5,613 nucleotides of DNA from Lachnospiraceae bacterium (GTDB lineage: Bacteria > Bacillota > Clostridia > Lachnospirales > Lachnospiraceae), in the NCBI GenBank assembly GCA_009774155.1, contig VSNE01000002.1:21656-27268 (forward strand). The letters run 5' to 3'. Below are positions 1-5,597 of this stretch, one piece after another. Position 1 is the first letter of the stretch. The number at the start of each line of letters is the position of its first letter. The position numbers were made by a program, and so were the translations under genes. A model generated the notes under the pieces. The model did no database searches and was not told where the DNA came from. It saw nothing but the letters and a program-made list of their open reading frames with translations.

Positions 1-1490
1 GACTTCTGACAATTCTGCTGGCAGCAGGGCCGGGACTGCCGGCAAAAGCCTCGGAGACTGATGGTTCCGGTATAGCCAACGGTGCGAGAAAATCGGGAGA
101 TTTTTATTATGAGGTTTTGGACGACAATACGGCAGTGATTACCGATTATGAGGGAACTGCGGCACAGGTGATTGTTCCCGATATTCTGGATGGTCACCGG
201 GTGAGCCAGATTGGTTCAGAGGCTTTCTTTGAATGTCATACTATGAAAAGCATTCAGTTGCCGGAGGGACTGGTAAGTATTGAAGACGGCGCCGGAGCAT
301 TCAAGGACTGCAGCAGCCTGAGCAGTGTTGTATTTGGAAAGAATCTTACATATATCGGAAAATATGCGTTCATGGGATGCGAAAAGCTTGGCTCCGTAAA
401 TATTCCGGACAGAGTTTCAGAGATTGGGGACAGTGCGTTTCAGGAATGTAAAAAGCTGAATTCAGTCCGTTTGCCGAAAGACATAAAAAAGCTTGGAGAA
501 GGGGTATTTGAAAATTGTGTCAGCCTGAAAAGCATTACGATTCCGGGGAGCGTGGAAGAAGTTCCCCACAGGGGATTCTTTTCCTGTACCAGCCTGAAAA
601 CATTGATAATAGAAAACGGGGTGGGAGCTGTCTGCAAGCATGCGTTTAAGGAATGTGACAGTCTGGTAAGCGTAAAGATTCCGGGCAGCGTGAAAGTAAT
701 TGAAGAGTTTGCTTTTTATGACTGTGATAAGCTGTCGGATGTGGAGCTTGAAGAAGGTATACAAGAGCTTGAAGGAGGAATTTTTGGAAAATGCTGGAAC
801 CTGAAAAAGCTCAGAATTCCTGCCAGTGTGACAAAGCTGGGCTATGCGATCACCCATGCAGGAACAAAGCTGGAGGTTTACGAAGGAACAGCAGGGCTGG
901 AATATGCAAAGAAATTTTTTAAGGAGTTTTATCAGGAATATGAGGTGCTGAAAAAGCCGAAGTCTTTAAGCAAAGCAAAGGTGTCTTCTATTGCCAAGCA
1001 GACCTATACCGGCAAAAGCATCAAACCGTCTTTGACTGTAAAATACGGAAGCGAAGTTCTGAAATCAGGGACCGACTATGCGGTAAAATACAGCAATAAC
1101 AAAGCGGTAGGGATAGCAACGGTCACGGTTACAGGAAAGGGTTCTTATGCAGGAAGTATTACCAAGACTTTTACGATCTGTCCTAAATCTACAACGCTTT
1201 CCAAACTGACTGCAAAATCCAAGGGATTTACAGTAAAATGGAAAAAACAGAGCAGTCAGACGACAGGGTATGAGATTCAGTATTCCACAAACAGTAAATT
1301 TACCAAAAAGACGACAGAGGTTAAGACAATTAATAAAAATAAAACTACATCTGTAAAGATATTAAAGCTGAAGTCTTCCAAGAAATATTATGTAAGAATC
1401 CGTACTTACAAGATGGTTACCGTGAACGGAAAATCCAAGAAAATTTATTCGTCCTGGTCAAAGGCAAAAACGATCCGCACAAAAAAGTAA
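1..1490 (+). CDS. Secreted BspA-type leucine-rich-repeat protein with Ig-like and fibronectin III domains (5' partial)
   Basis: The frame is already open at the left edge (first full codon at base 3) and runs 495 codons to TAA at 1488-1490. The true start lies outside the window; the TTG at 117 is internal. Residues 1-16 (numbered from base 3) are the hydrophobic end of a signal peptide, LLTILLAAG then an Ala-Lys-Ala signal peptidase I site before Ser17, so export is likely. A short strand reading YYEVLDD, typical of the start of BspA-like domains, precedes nine 23-residue LRR_5 repeats (about 67-275) and a degenerate cap to about 298. Residues 321-392 form an Ig-like domain (YTGK, GTDY and YSNNK motifs). 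Residues 394-495 form a lysine-rich fibronectin III domain (GYEIQYS, YYVRIRTY). No LPxTG motif, SLH domain or C-terminal membrane helix is visible. Family members act in adhesion or surface binding; the ligand cannot be read from sequence. A strong terminator follows. Confident in the class, not in the specific function. Confidence 0.9.
   Translation, partial: LLTILLAAGPGLPAKASETDGSGIANGARKSGDFYYEVLDDNTAVITDYEGTAAQVIVPDILDGHRVSQIGSEAFFECHTMKSIQLPEGLVSIEDGAGAFKDCSSLSSVVFGKNLTYIGKYAFMGCEKLGSVNIPDRVSEIGDSAFQECKKLNSVRLPKDIKKLGEGVFENCVSLKSITIPGSVEEVPHRGFFSCTSLKTLIIENGVGAVCKHAFKECDSLVSVKIPGSVKVIEEFAFYDCDKLSDVELEEGIQELEGGIFGKCWNLKKLRIPASVTKLGYAITHAGTKLEVYEGTAGLEYAKKFFKEFYQEYEVLKKPKSLSKAKVSSIAKQTYTGKSIKPSLTVKYGSEVLKSGTDYAVKYSNNKAVGIATVTVTGKGSYAGSITKTFTICPKSTTLSKLTAKSKGFTVKWKKQSSQTTGYEIQYSTNSKFTKKTTEVKTINKNKTTSVKILKLKSSKKYYVRIRTYKMVTVNGKSKKIYSSWSKAKTIRTKK
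201..896 (+). repeat. Tandem 69-bp coding repeats (ten LRR_5 units, last degenerate)
   Basis: The encoded protein repeats with a 23-residue (69-bp) period. Units start at nucleotides 201, 270, 345, 414, 483, 552, 621, 690, 759 and 828. Each of the first nine carries a pattern of V/I-x-x-I/L...F-x-x-C...L-x-S-V/I-x-I/L-P. The cysteine recurs exactly every 23 residues, except between units 1 and 2 where it is 25, because unit 2 has two extra residues (IEDGAGAF in place of a form like IGKYAF). Units 5 and 7 are close at DNA level around 'attccggg.agcgtg', and units 5 and 6 share 'cagcctgaaaa', which suggests growth by internal duplication. Unit 10 has lost the cysteine and ends in the usual cap (VYEGTAG...YAKK). 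Confidence 0.9.
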
Positions 1491-1553
1491 CCGGACAGAT
1501 TATAGAGGCTGGAAGCTAGAAGAGTGTAAAAGCTGTTTTTATACACAGAATAG

Positions 1554-1604
1554 AAAGAGCTGCCGCATGCGGAAAATTTATCTGGCATGCGGCAGCTCTT
1601 TTTT
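1554..1604. terminator. Strong bidirectional intrinsic terminator between convergent genes
   Basis: Bases 1554-1570 and 1585-1601 are perfect inverted repeats (17 bp, with the GC-rich core gagctgccgcatgc) around a 14-nt loop. On the plus strand the stem runs into six T residues (1599-1604), ending the surface-protein transcript 63 nt after its stop codon. On the minus strand the hairpin starts 12 nt after the cyclophilin stop and is followed by a poorer T-rich tract (tttctattct), so it probably also ends that transcript, though less efficiently. Confidence 0.9.
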
Positions 1605-1613
1605 GGATAACGA

Positions 1614-2135
1614 TTATTTTTTCTCTGGTTCGGGGTATTCTTCTCCAAAGGTTTCTGCCGTTACGGATTTTATGATCTGCGGGATGATTGGCTTGTCGAA
1701 AGGATCTGTATCTGTCTCTGCAATTTTATTAACTGCTTCCATTCCTTCGATCACTTTTCCAAAGGCGGCATATGCTCCGTCAAGATGAGGGGAGGCTTTG
1801 TGCATAATGAAAAACTGACTTCCCGCACTGTCCGGATGCATGGCTCTTGCCATGGAAAGGACTCCCTCTGTGTGCTTTAAATCATTTTTAAAGTGATTCT
1901 GACTGAACTCGCCTTTGATGGAATAGCCTGGATCTCCGGTTCCGGTTCCGTTCGGGCATCCTCCCTGGATCATGAAGCCTTCAATAACTCTGTGAAAATT
2001 CAGGCCGTTGTAAAAGCCTTTATTCACCAGGCTTAGAAAATTGTTGACCGTATTGGGAGCAATTTCCGGATAAAGTTCTGCCTTTATGATATCGCCGTTC
2101 TCCATCTCAAATGTAATAATTGGATTCTGTGCCAT
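1614..2135 (-). CDS. Cyclophilin-type peptidyl-prolyl cis-trans isomerase, cytoplasmic
   Basis: A 173-residue single-domain cyclophilin, about the usual size for small bacterial members. It catalyses cis-trans isomerisation of X-Pro peptide bonds and acts as a folding helper. Family motifs are in order: FHRVIEGFMIQGG (48-59, with catalytic Arg49, plus Phe54 and Gln57), GTGTGDPGY (63-71), LSMAR (93-97), SAGSQFFI (103-110) and LDGAYAAFGKV (118-128). The position matching Trp121 of human cyclophilin A is His117, and His126 is Tyr122. No signal peptide or membrane segment is present, so it is cytoplasmic. The start chosen is the ATG at 2135, with AAAGGAG 8 nt upstream. The open frame continues upstream to an ATG at 2240, but that stretch holds the promoter and lacks family similarity. 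It is transcribed alone, convergent with the surface protein and divergent from the acetyltransferase. Confidence 0.95.
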   Translation of the reverse strand: MAQNPIITFEMENGDIIKAELYPEIAPNTVNNFLSLVNKGFYNGLNFHRVIEGFMIQGGCPNGTGTGDPGYSIKGEFSQNHFKNDLKHTEGVLSMARAMHPDSAGSQFFIMHKASPHLDGAYAAFGKVIEGMEAVNKIAETDTDPFDKPIIPQIIKSVTAETFGEEYPEPEKK

Positions 2136-2143
2136 TTTTTGTT

Positions 2144-2150
2144 CTCCTTT
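2144..2150 (-). promoter_or_regulatory. Ribosome binding site deciding the cyclophilin start
   Basis: AAAGGAG on the minus strand, 8 nt before the ATG at 2135. It favours this start over the in-frame upstream ATG at 2240, which would add 35 unrelated residues. Confidence 0.85.
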
Positions 2151-2169
2151 TCTGATTGTACTGATTATT

Positions 2170-2198
2170 ATTGTAGCGGATAAACAGACTCCCGTAAA
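2170..2198 (-). promoter_or_regulatory. Predicted sigma-A promoter for the cyclophilin gene
   Basis: On the minus strand TTTACG (2198-2193) is separated by 17 nt from TACAAT (2175-2170), matching the -35 and -10 consensus at 4/6 and 5/6 positions. Transcription would start near 2163, giving a leader of under 30 nt that contains the ribosome binding site. A second TACAAT lies closer to the gene but has a poor -35. Confidence 0.5.
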
Positions 2199-2218
2199 GG
2201 GATTTTTCATGATGACAA

Positions 2219-2248
2219 TTGACGAAAACAGCATTTCCAAGGTAAGAT
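2219..2248 (+). promoter_or_regulatory. Possible sigma-A promoter for the acetyltransferase gene
   Basis: TTGACG (2219-2224, 5/6 to the -35 consensus) lies 18 nt before TAAGAT (2243-2248, 4/6 to the -10). The predicted transcript start near 2255 lies just before the AGGAGG at 2260 and after the ATG at 2247, which would exclude that ATG as a start. The weak -10 keeps this tentative. It is arranged back to back with the cyclophilin promoter. Confidence 0.4.
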
Positions 2249-2259
2249 GACAGGAAGAC

Positions 2260-2265
2260 AGGAGG
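2260..2265 (+). promoter_or_regulatory. Ribosome binding site deciding the acetyltransferase start
   Basis: A full AGGAGG lies 8 nt before the ATG at 2274. The in-frame ATG at 2247, 27 nt upstream, has only a weak aagg stretch close before it. Confidence 0.8.
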
Positions 2266-2273
2266 CATTTTAT

Positions 2274-2897
2274 ATGTGGGAAGGACTGGATACGGAGATG
2301 GACCCTGCATTTCTGGAAAGGGATGCGTGCCGGAAAGCAGGAAAACCAGTGGAGATTGCCCGGACAGAGAGACTGATCGTCAGAGAAACGATTCTAAAGG
2401 ATGTGCCGGATTTATATAAAATCTGGAGGGAGCCCGGCACAAGCGATTATATAAGGCCCATGCAGCCGACTCTGGAAGATGAGCTGGAATTTATGGAGGC
2501 GTATATCCGCCATGCCTACGCGTTTTATGATTTTGGCCTGTGGACTGTTCTGGAGAAGGAGAGCGGGCAGGTTGTGGGCCGTGCCGGGGTGTTTTTATCG
2601 GAGCTACTGGAGAACGCTGTGGAGCTTGGCTATATGGTTGCGTCCAGGCGCCGGAGGATGGGATATGCCCTGGAATGCGGGCGGGCAGTTCTTGCATATG
2701 CCAGAGACACTCTGGATATGACAGAGATTCATCTGCTGTCTGACTGCAGGAATATAGCCTCCGTCCGGACGGCAGAGGCGCTTGGCTTTGTAAAAGCGGA
2801 GAAGCTGTGCTTTAAGGAGCAGAAGCTGATTCATCTGGTGTGGAAGGACTGTCAGACAAAACCGCGCTCGGAAAACGTGTTTTCAGGATGCAGTTGA
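2274..2897 (+). CDS. GNAT-family N-acetyltransferase (RimJ/RimL-like)
   Basis: A 207-residue protein read from the ATG with the strong AGGAGG site. After a charged N-terminal segment of about 28 residues, the domain begins at RTERLIVRE (30-38), the usual first strand of the RimJ/RimL-type acetyltransferase family. Strands follow at GRAGV (102-106) and ELGYMV (117-122). The acetyl-CoA pyrophosphate-binding loop is RRRRMGYALE (125-134), a form of the R/Q-x-x-G-x-A motif. The late motif N160-IASVRTAEALGF-172 matches the N..S.r..e.lGF signature. It transfers an acetyl group from acetyl-CoA to an amine; the substrate (protein N-terminus, amino acid, polyamine or drug) cannot be deduced. It is cytoplasmic, with no signal peptide. 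It is flanked by its own likely promoter and a possible weak terminator, so no functional link to the ecf genes is implied. Confidence 0.88.
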   Translation: MWEGLDTEMDPAFLERDACRKAGKPVEIARTERLIVRETILKDVPDLYKIWREPGTSDYIRPMQPTLEDELEFMEAYIRHAYAFYDFGLWTVLEKESGQVVGRAGVFLSELLENAVELGYMVASRRRRMGYALECGRAVLAYARDTLDMTEIHLLSDCRNIASVRTAEALGFVKAEKLCFKEQKLIHLVWKDCQTKPRSENVFSGCS

Positions 2898-2909
2898 CGC
2901 GCGCTTTTC

Positions 2910-2937
2910 CTTCCCGCTTTCCGGGAGGAGCCTTTTT
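2910..2937 (+). terminator. Possible weak terminator after the acetyltransferase gene
   Basis: Bases 2910-2916 pair with 2922-2928 (7 bp, one G-U) around a 5-nt loop, followed after 4 nt by five T residues (2933-2937). The stem is short and the T run is offset, so read-through into the ecf operon is plausible. Confidence 0.35.
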
Positions 2938-2974
2938 ATCCCCAAAGATTACATTTTGCGGGAACTTAAAACTT

Positions 2975-2989
2975 AAATTCCTTGAATTT
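2975..2989. repeat. Short inverted repeat over the ecf -35 box
   Basis: AAATTC and GAATTT form a perfect 6-bp inverted repeat with a 3-nt spacer that covers the -35 hexamer. It partly overlaps a tandem heptamer (AACTTAA twice, from 2963 to 2976). It could be a repressor operator, or simply AT-rich upstream promoter sequence. Confidence 0.3.
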
Positions 2990-3009
2990 TCACAGATACA
3001 TGATATAAT
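2982..3009 (+). promoter_or_regulatory. Strong extended -10 promoter for the ecf operon
   Basis: TTGAAT (2982-2987) and a perfect TATAAT (3004-3009) are 16 nt apart. The -10 is preceded by TG at 3001-3002, the extended -10 form TGnTATAAT. The 20 bases upstream are AT-rich and resemble an UP element. Transcription would start near 3016, giving a leader of about 59 nt before the EcfA1 start. The leader is too short for a known B-vitamin riboswitch. Confidence 0.8.
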
Positions 3010-3061
3010 CTACCTAGTTTTACTGCGGGTGCAAAGGGCCTGCCATGAGATTTGATTACGC

Positions 3062-3067
3062 AAGGAG
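3062..3067 (+). promoter_or_regulatory. Ribosome binding site deciding the EcfA1 start
   Basis: AAGGAG lies 7 nt before the ATG at 3075. An in-frame ATG at 3045 also has a site (AAAGGG, 3033-3038, 6 nt before), but starting there adds ten residues before the family's usual N-terminus. Confidence 0.8.
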
Positions 3068-3074
3068 ACAGGAT

Positions 3075-3929
3075 ATGATACGGGCAGATAAGCTCACATT
3101 TGATTATGAACGGCTGGACGAGGAAGGAAAGGTGGAATCGGTAAAGCGCGCGGTGGATCATGTGAGCCTGGATATAAAGGCAGGAGAGTTTATAGCTATT
3201 CTGGGACATAACGGTTCCGGAAAATCAACTCTTGCAAAGCATATGAATGCAATTCTGGTGCCCACGGAAGGAATTCTGTGGGTGGACGGCATGGATACGA
3301 AGGATGAGGATAAGCTGTGGGATATCCGTCAGGATACGGGAATGGTATTTCAGAATCCGGATAATCAGATTATCGGTACGGTTGTGGAGGAGGATGTGGG
3401 ATTCGGACCGGAAAACCTGGGCGTGCCCACAGATGAGATCTGGAAACGTGTGGAGGAAAGTCTTTCCGCGGTCGGGATGCTGAAGTATCGTCATCACTCC
3501 CCCAATAAGCTGTCCGGCGGACAGAAGCAGCGTGTGGCGATCGCGGGAGTGATGGCGATGCATCCAAGGTGCATTGTGCTGGACGAGCCGACCGCTATGC
3601 TGGACCCTAACGGAAGAAGAAGCGTTATCCGGACAGCACAGAAGCTGAACCGGGAAGAGAGAATTACCGTGATTCTGATTACACATTATATGGAAGAGGT
3701 CATTGAGGCGGACTGCGTGTTTGTTATGGATGGCGGAAAAGTGGTGATGCAGGGAACGCCGAAGGAGATTTTTTCCCAGGTGGAGGAGCTCAAAAGACTG
3801 CGCCTGGACGTGCCGCAGGCCACGCTGCTTGCCTATGAGCTTCAGAAAAAAGGGATTCCTCTTCCGGACGGAATTTTAAGTAATGAAGAACTGGTGGATG
3901 AGCTATGTCGATTAAAATTAAAAATGTAA
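3075..3929 (+). CDS. ecfA1: Energy-coupling factor transporter ATP-binding protein EcfA1
   Basis: A 284-residue ABC ATPase, one of the two nucleotide-binding subunits of the ECF importer. With EcfA2 it hydrolyses ATP on the cytoplasmic face and moves EcfT. Visible motifs: Walker A GHNGSGKST (44-52), Q-loop FQNPDNQI (92-99, Gln93), signature LSGGQKQR (146-153), Walker B CIVLDEP (166-172, catalytic Glu171), D-loop LDP and H-loop His204 (ITHYMEE). The charged stretch YERLDEEGK near the N-terminus and the phrase FQNPDNQIIGT are typical of EcfA1 rather than EcfA2. The start at 3075 is chosen for its ribosome binding site and for the family-like MIRADKLTF beginning. It is the first gene of the operon, driven by the promoter at 2982-3009, and its last 25 nt overlap ecfA2. 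All catalytic residues are intact. No substrate-binding S component lies nearby, as expected for a shared module. Confidence 0.95.
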   Translation: MIRADKLTFDYERLDEEGKVESVKRAVDHVSLDIKAGEFIAILGHNGSGKSTLAKHMNAILVPTEGILWVDGMDTKDEDKLWDIRQDTGMVFQNPDNQIIGTVVEEDVGFGPENLGVPTDEIWKRVEESLSAVGMLKYRHHSPNKLSGGQKQRVAIAGVMAMHPRCIVLDEPTAMLDPNGRRSVIRTAQKLNREERITVILITHYMEEVIEADCVFVMDGGKVVMQGTPKEIFSQVEELKRLRLDVPQATLLAYELQKKGIPLPDGILSNEELVDELCRLKLKM

Positions 3930-4747
3930 ATTATACCTATGCGGAGGGTACTGCTTATGAGATGCATGCGCTGAAGGATATCAATCTGGAAATTCCGGAC
4001 GGACAGTTTGTAGGTCTGATCGGTCATACAGGTTCCGGAAAATCTACGCTGGTGCAGCATCTGAATGGTCTGATACATGCTACCGGGGGGCGGATTTATT
4101 TTAATGGAAGAGATATTTACGGAGAAAACTTTTCCATGAAGGAGCTGCGGAGCAAGGTGGGGCTGGTGTTCCAGTATCCGGAGCATCAGCTTTTTGAGAT
4201 TGATGTGCTGACAGACGTAAGCTTTGGCCCGAAAAATCTGGGTTTTCCCGAAGCGGAGGAGAAGGCAAAGGAAGCTCTGCGGATGGTAGGCATGGGAGAG
4301 GAATATTACAGACGTTCTCCGTTTGAACTGTCCGGCGGACAGAAAAGACGCGTGGCAATTGCAGGAGTATTGGCGATGGAGCCCCAGATGCTGATACTGG
4401 ATGAGCCGACGGCAGGTCTGGACCCTAAAGGAAGAGACGAGATTCTGGATCAGATCAGCAGACTTCAGAAGGAAAGGGGCATTACCGTTGTGCTGGTTTC
4501 CCATAGCATGGAGGATGTGGCAAGGTATGTGGATCGCATTATTGTTATGAACCAGGGTCAGGTGAGATTTGACGGGACACCCAAGGAGGTATTCCGACAC
4601 TTTCGGGAACTGGAGGAGATTGGCCTGGCGGCTCCCCAGGTGACTTATCTGATGCAGGAGCTGAAGGAGAAGGGCGCGGACGTGGACACGGATGCAACCA
4701 CAGTGGAGGAAGCGGCCGATGCAATAGAGAACTGGCTGAGGAAATAA
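3905..4747 (+). CDS. ecfA2: Energy-coupling factor transporter ATP-binding protein EcfA2
   Basis: A 280-residue ABC ATPase, partner of EcfA1. Visible motifs: Walker A GHTGSGKST (40-48), Q-loop FQYPEHQLFE (89-98, Gln90), signature LSGGQKRR (142-149), Walker B MLILDEP (162-168, Glu167) and H-loop His200 (VSHSMED). The wording FQYPEHQLFE is characteristic of EcfA2. Both composite ATP sites of the heterodimer appear competent, since each subunit keeps Walker A, the signature, Glu and His. The start codon lies inside the end of ecfA1 (25-nt overlap, different frame), with a modest GGTGGA site 6 nt upstream, so translation is probably coupled to ecfA1. The C-terminal 30 residues are acidic and alanine-rich and less conserved. 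The ecfT gene follows after 13 nt. Confidence 0.95.
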   Translation: MSIKIKNVNYTYAEGTAYEMHALKDINLEIPDGQFVGLIGHTGSGKSTLVQHLNGLIHATGGRIYFNGRDIYGENFSMKELRSKVGLVFQYPEHQLFEIDVLTDVSFGPKNLGFPEAEEKAKEALRMVGMGEEYYRRSPFELSGGQKRRVAIAGVLAMEPQMLILDEPTAGLDPKGRDEILDQISRLQKERGITVVLVSHSMEDVARYVDRIIVMNQGQVRFDGTPKEVFRHFRELEEIGLAAPQVTYLMQELKEKGADVDTDATTVEEAADAIENWLRK

Positions 4748-4760
4748 CAGGAGTGAAATT

Positions 4761-5585
4761 ATGATTCGAGATATTACACTGGGACAATACTATCCGGCAA
4801 AATCATTGATCCATCAGTTAGATCCAAGAGTGAAGCTGGTGACGACGATGATCTATGTGATTTCCCTGTTTGTGGCAAAGGGGGCGCTGGGTTATGCGGT
4901 GGCAACGGTTTTTCTGGTCATGGTAATCCGGATGTCCAAGGTTCCGTTTGGATATATGACAAAGGGATTGAAGGCAATCATTATGCTTTTGATGATCACG
5001 GTGATTTTCAATTTGTTTTTAATCGACGGGCACATTGTGCTGTGGCGTTTCGGGTTTCTTAGGATTACGGACAAGGGGCTGAAGACAGCAGTATTTATGG
5101 CTATCCGCCTTGTATATCTGATTATCGGTTCGTCTGTGATGACATTGACGACCACGCCGAATGATCTGACAGACGGACTGGAGAAGCTGCTTGGGCCGCT
5201 GAAAAAGATTCATGTGCCGGTTCACGAGATATCGATGATGATGTCCATTGCGCTTCGTTTTATTCCGATTCTGCTGGAAGAGACGGATAAGATTATGAAG
5301 GCCCAGATTGCCCGCGGCGCTGATTTTGAGTCCGGTAATCTGATCCAGAAGGCAAAGGCTATGGTGCCGCTTTTAGTGCCGCTGTTTATCTCTGCCTTCC
5401 GCCGTGCCAATGACCTGGCGATGGCGATGGAAGCCCGCTGCTATCATGGAGGCAACGGCAGGACGAAGATGAAGCCTCTGCACTATGAGAGCCGGGATAA
5501 GATGGCTTATGGGGTTGTATGGGGATATCTTATACTGATGATTTTTTTTGGAAGGGTTATTTACAATTATATTTCGTTTATATAG
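4761..5585 (+). CDS. ecfT: Energy-coupling factor transporter transmembrane protein EcfT
   Basis: A 274-residue membrane protein that links the EcfA1-EcfA2 ATPases to exchangeable S components for vitamins or metals. The N-terminus (GQYYPAKSLIHQLDPRVKL) is typical of the family. Hydrophobic helices are seen at about 25-42, 43-57, 68-89, 108-128, 199-213 and 247-270. The cytoplasmic coupling part holds the two Ala-Arg signatures: ARG at 184-186 (QIARGADFE) and ARC at 225-227 (MEARCYHGG). These contact the ATPases; Cys in the second motif is a familiar variant. AGGAG lies 7 nt before the ATG, 13 nt after ecfA2, which points to one transcript. The length is normal and no residue expected of the family seems missing. 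Confidence 0.95.
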   Translation: MIRDITLGQYYPAKSLIHQLDPRVKLVTTMIYVISLFVAKGALGYAVATVFLVMVIRMSKVPFGYMTKGLKAIIMLLMITVIFNLFLIDGHIVLWRFGFLRITDKGLKTAVFMAIRLVYLIIGSSVMTLTTTPNDLTDGLEKLLGPLKKIHVPVHEISMMMSIALRFIPILLEETDKIMKAQIARGADFESGNLIQKAKAMVPLLVPLFISAFRRANDLAMAMEARCYHGGNGRTKMKPLHYESRDKMAYGVVWGYLILMIFFGRVIYNYISFI

Positions 5586-5597
5586 GAAGGAACGCTT

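Noticed and set aside
117..119. TTG as the start of the surface protein
   Set aside because: The frame is open to the window edge, and upstream codons encode a signal-peptide tail with an Ala-Lys-Ala cleavage site. The gene is cut by the window rather than starting here.
201..896. CRISPR-like or satellite array suggested by the 69-bp periodicity
   Set aside because: The repeats are diverged at DNA level and coding, with conservation at the protein level that matches leucine-rich repeats.
1524..1546. AT-rich hairpin (gtgtaaaa with ttttatacac)
   Set aside because: It needs a bulge, is short and weak, and a far stronger terminator lies just downstream.
2136..2240. 35-residue N-terminal extension of the cyclophilin
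   Set aside because: The region contains the predicted promoter and the AAAGGAG site, and its translation does not resemble a signal peptide ahead of a cleavage site or any family N-terminus.
2479..2743. Several short open frames on both strands within the acetyltransferase gene
   Set aside because: They overlap the GNAT core motifs in other frames and reflect the higher GC of this stretch, not extra genes.
3010..3074. Riboswitch in the ecf leader
   Set aside because: The predicted leader is about 59 nt, with only a five-pair hairpin and no recognisable aptamer core. Vitamin riboswitches usually sit before S-component genes.
3225..3686. Antisense open frame of 153 codons opposite ecfA1
   Set aside because: Same reasoning: it mirrors the conserved ATPase coding sequence and has no independent features.
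3842..4600. Antisense open frame of 252 codons opposite ecfA2
   Set aside because: It is a shadow of a well-conserved ABC ATPase gene. Its translation shows no domain and is rich in His, Leu and Ser as expected for antisense frames, and I see no ribosome site that would support it.
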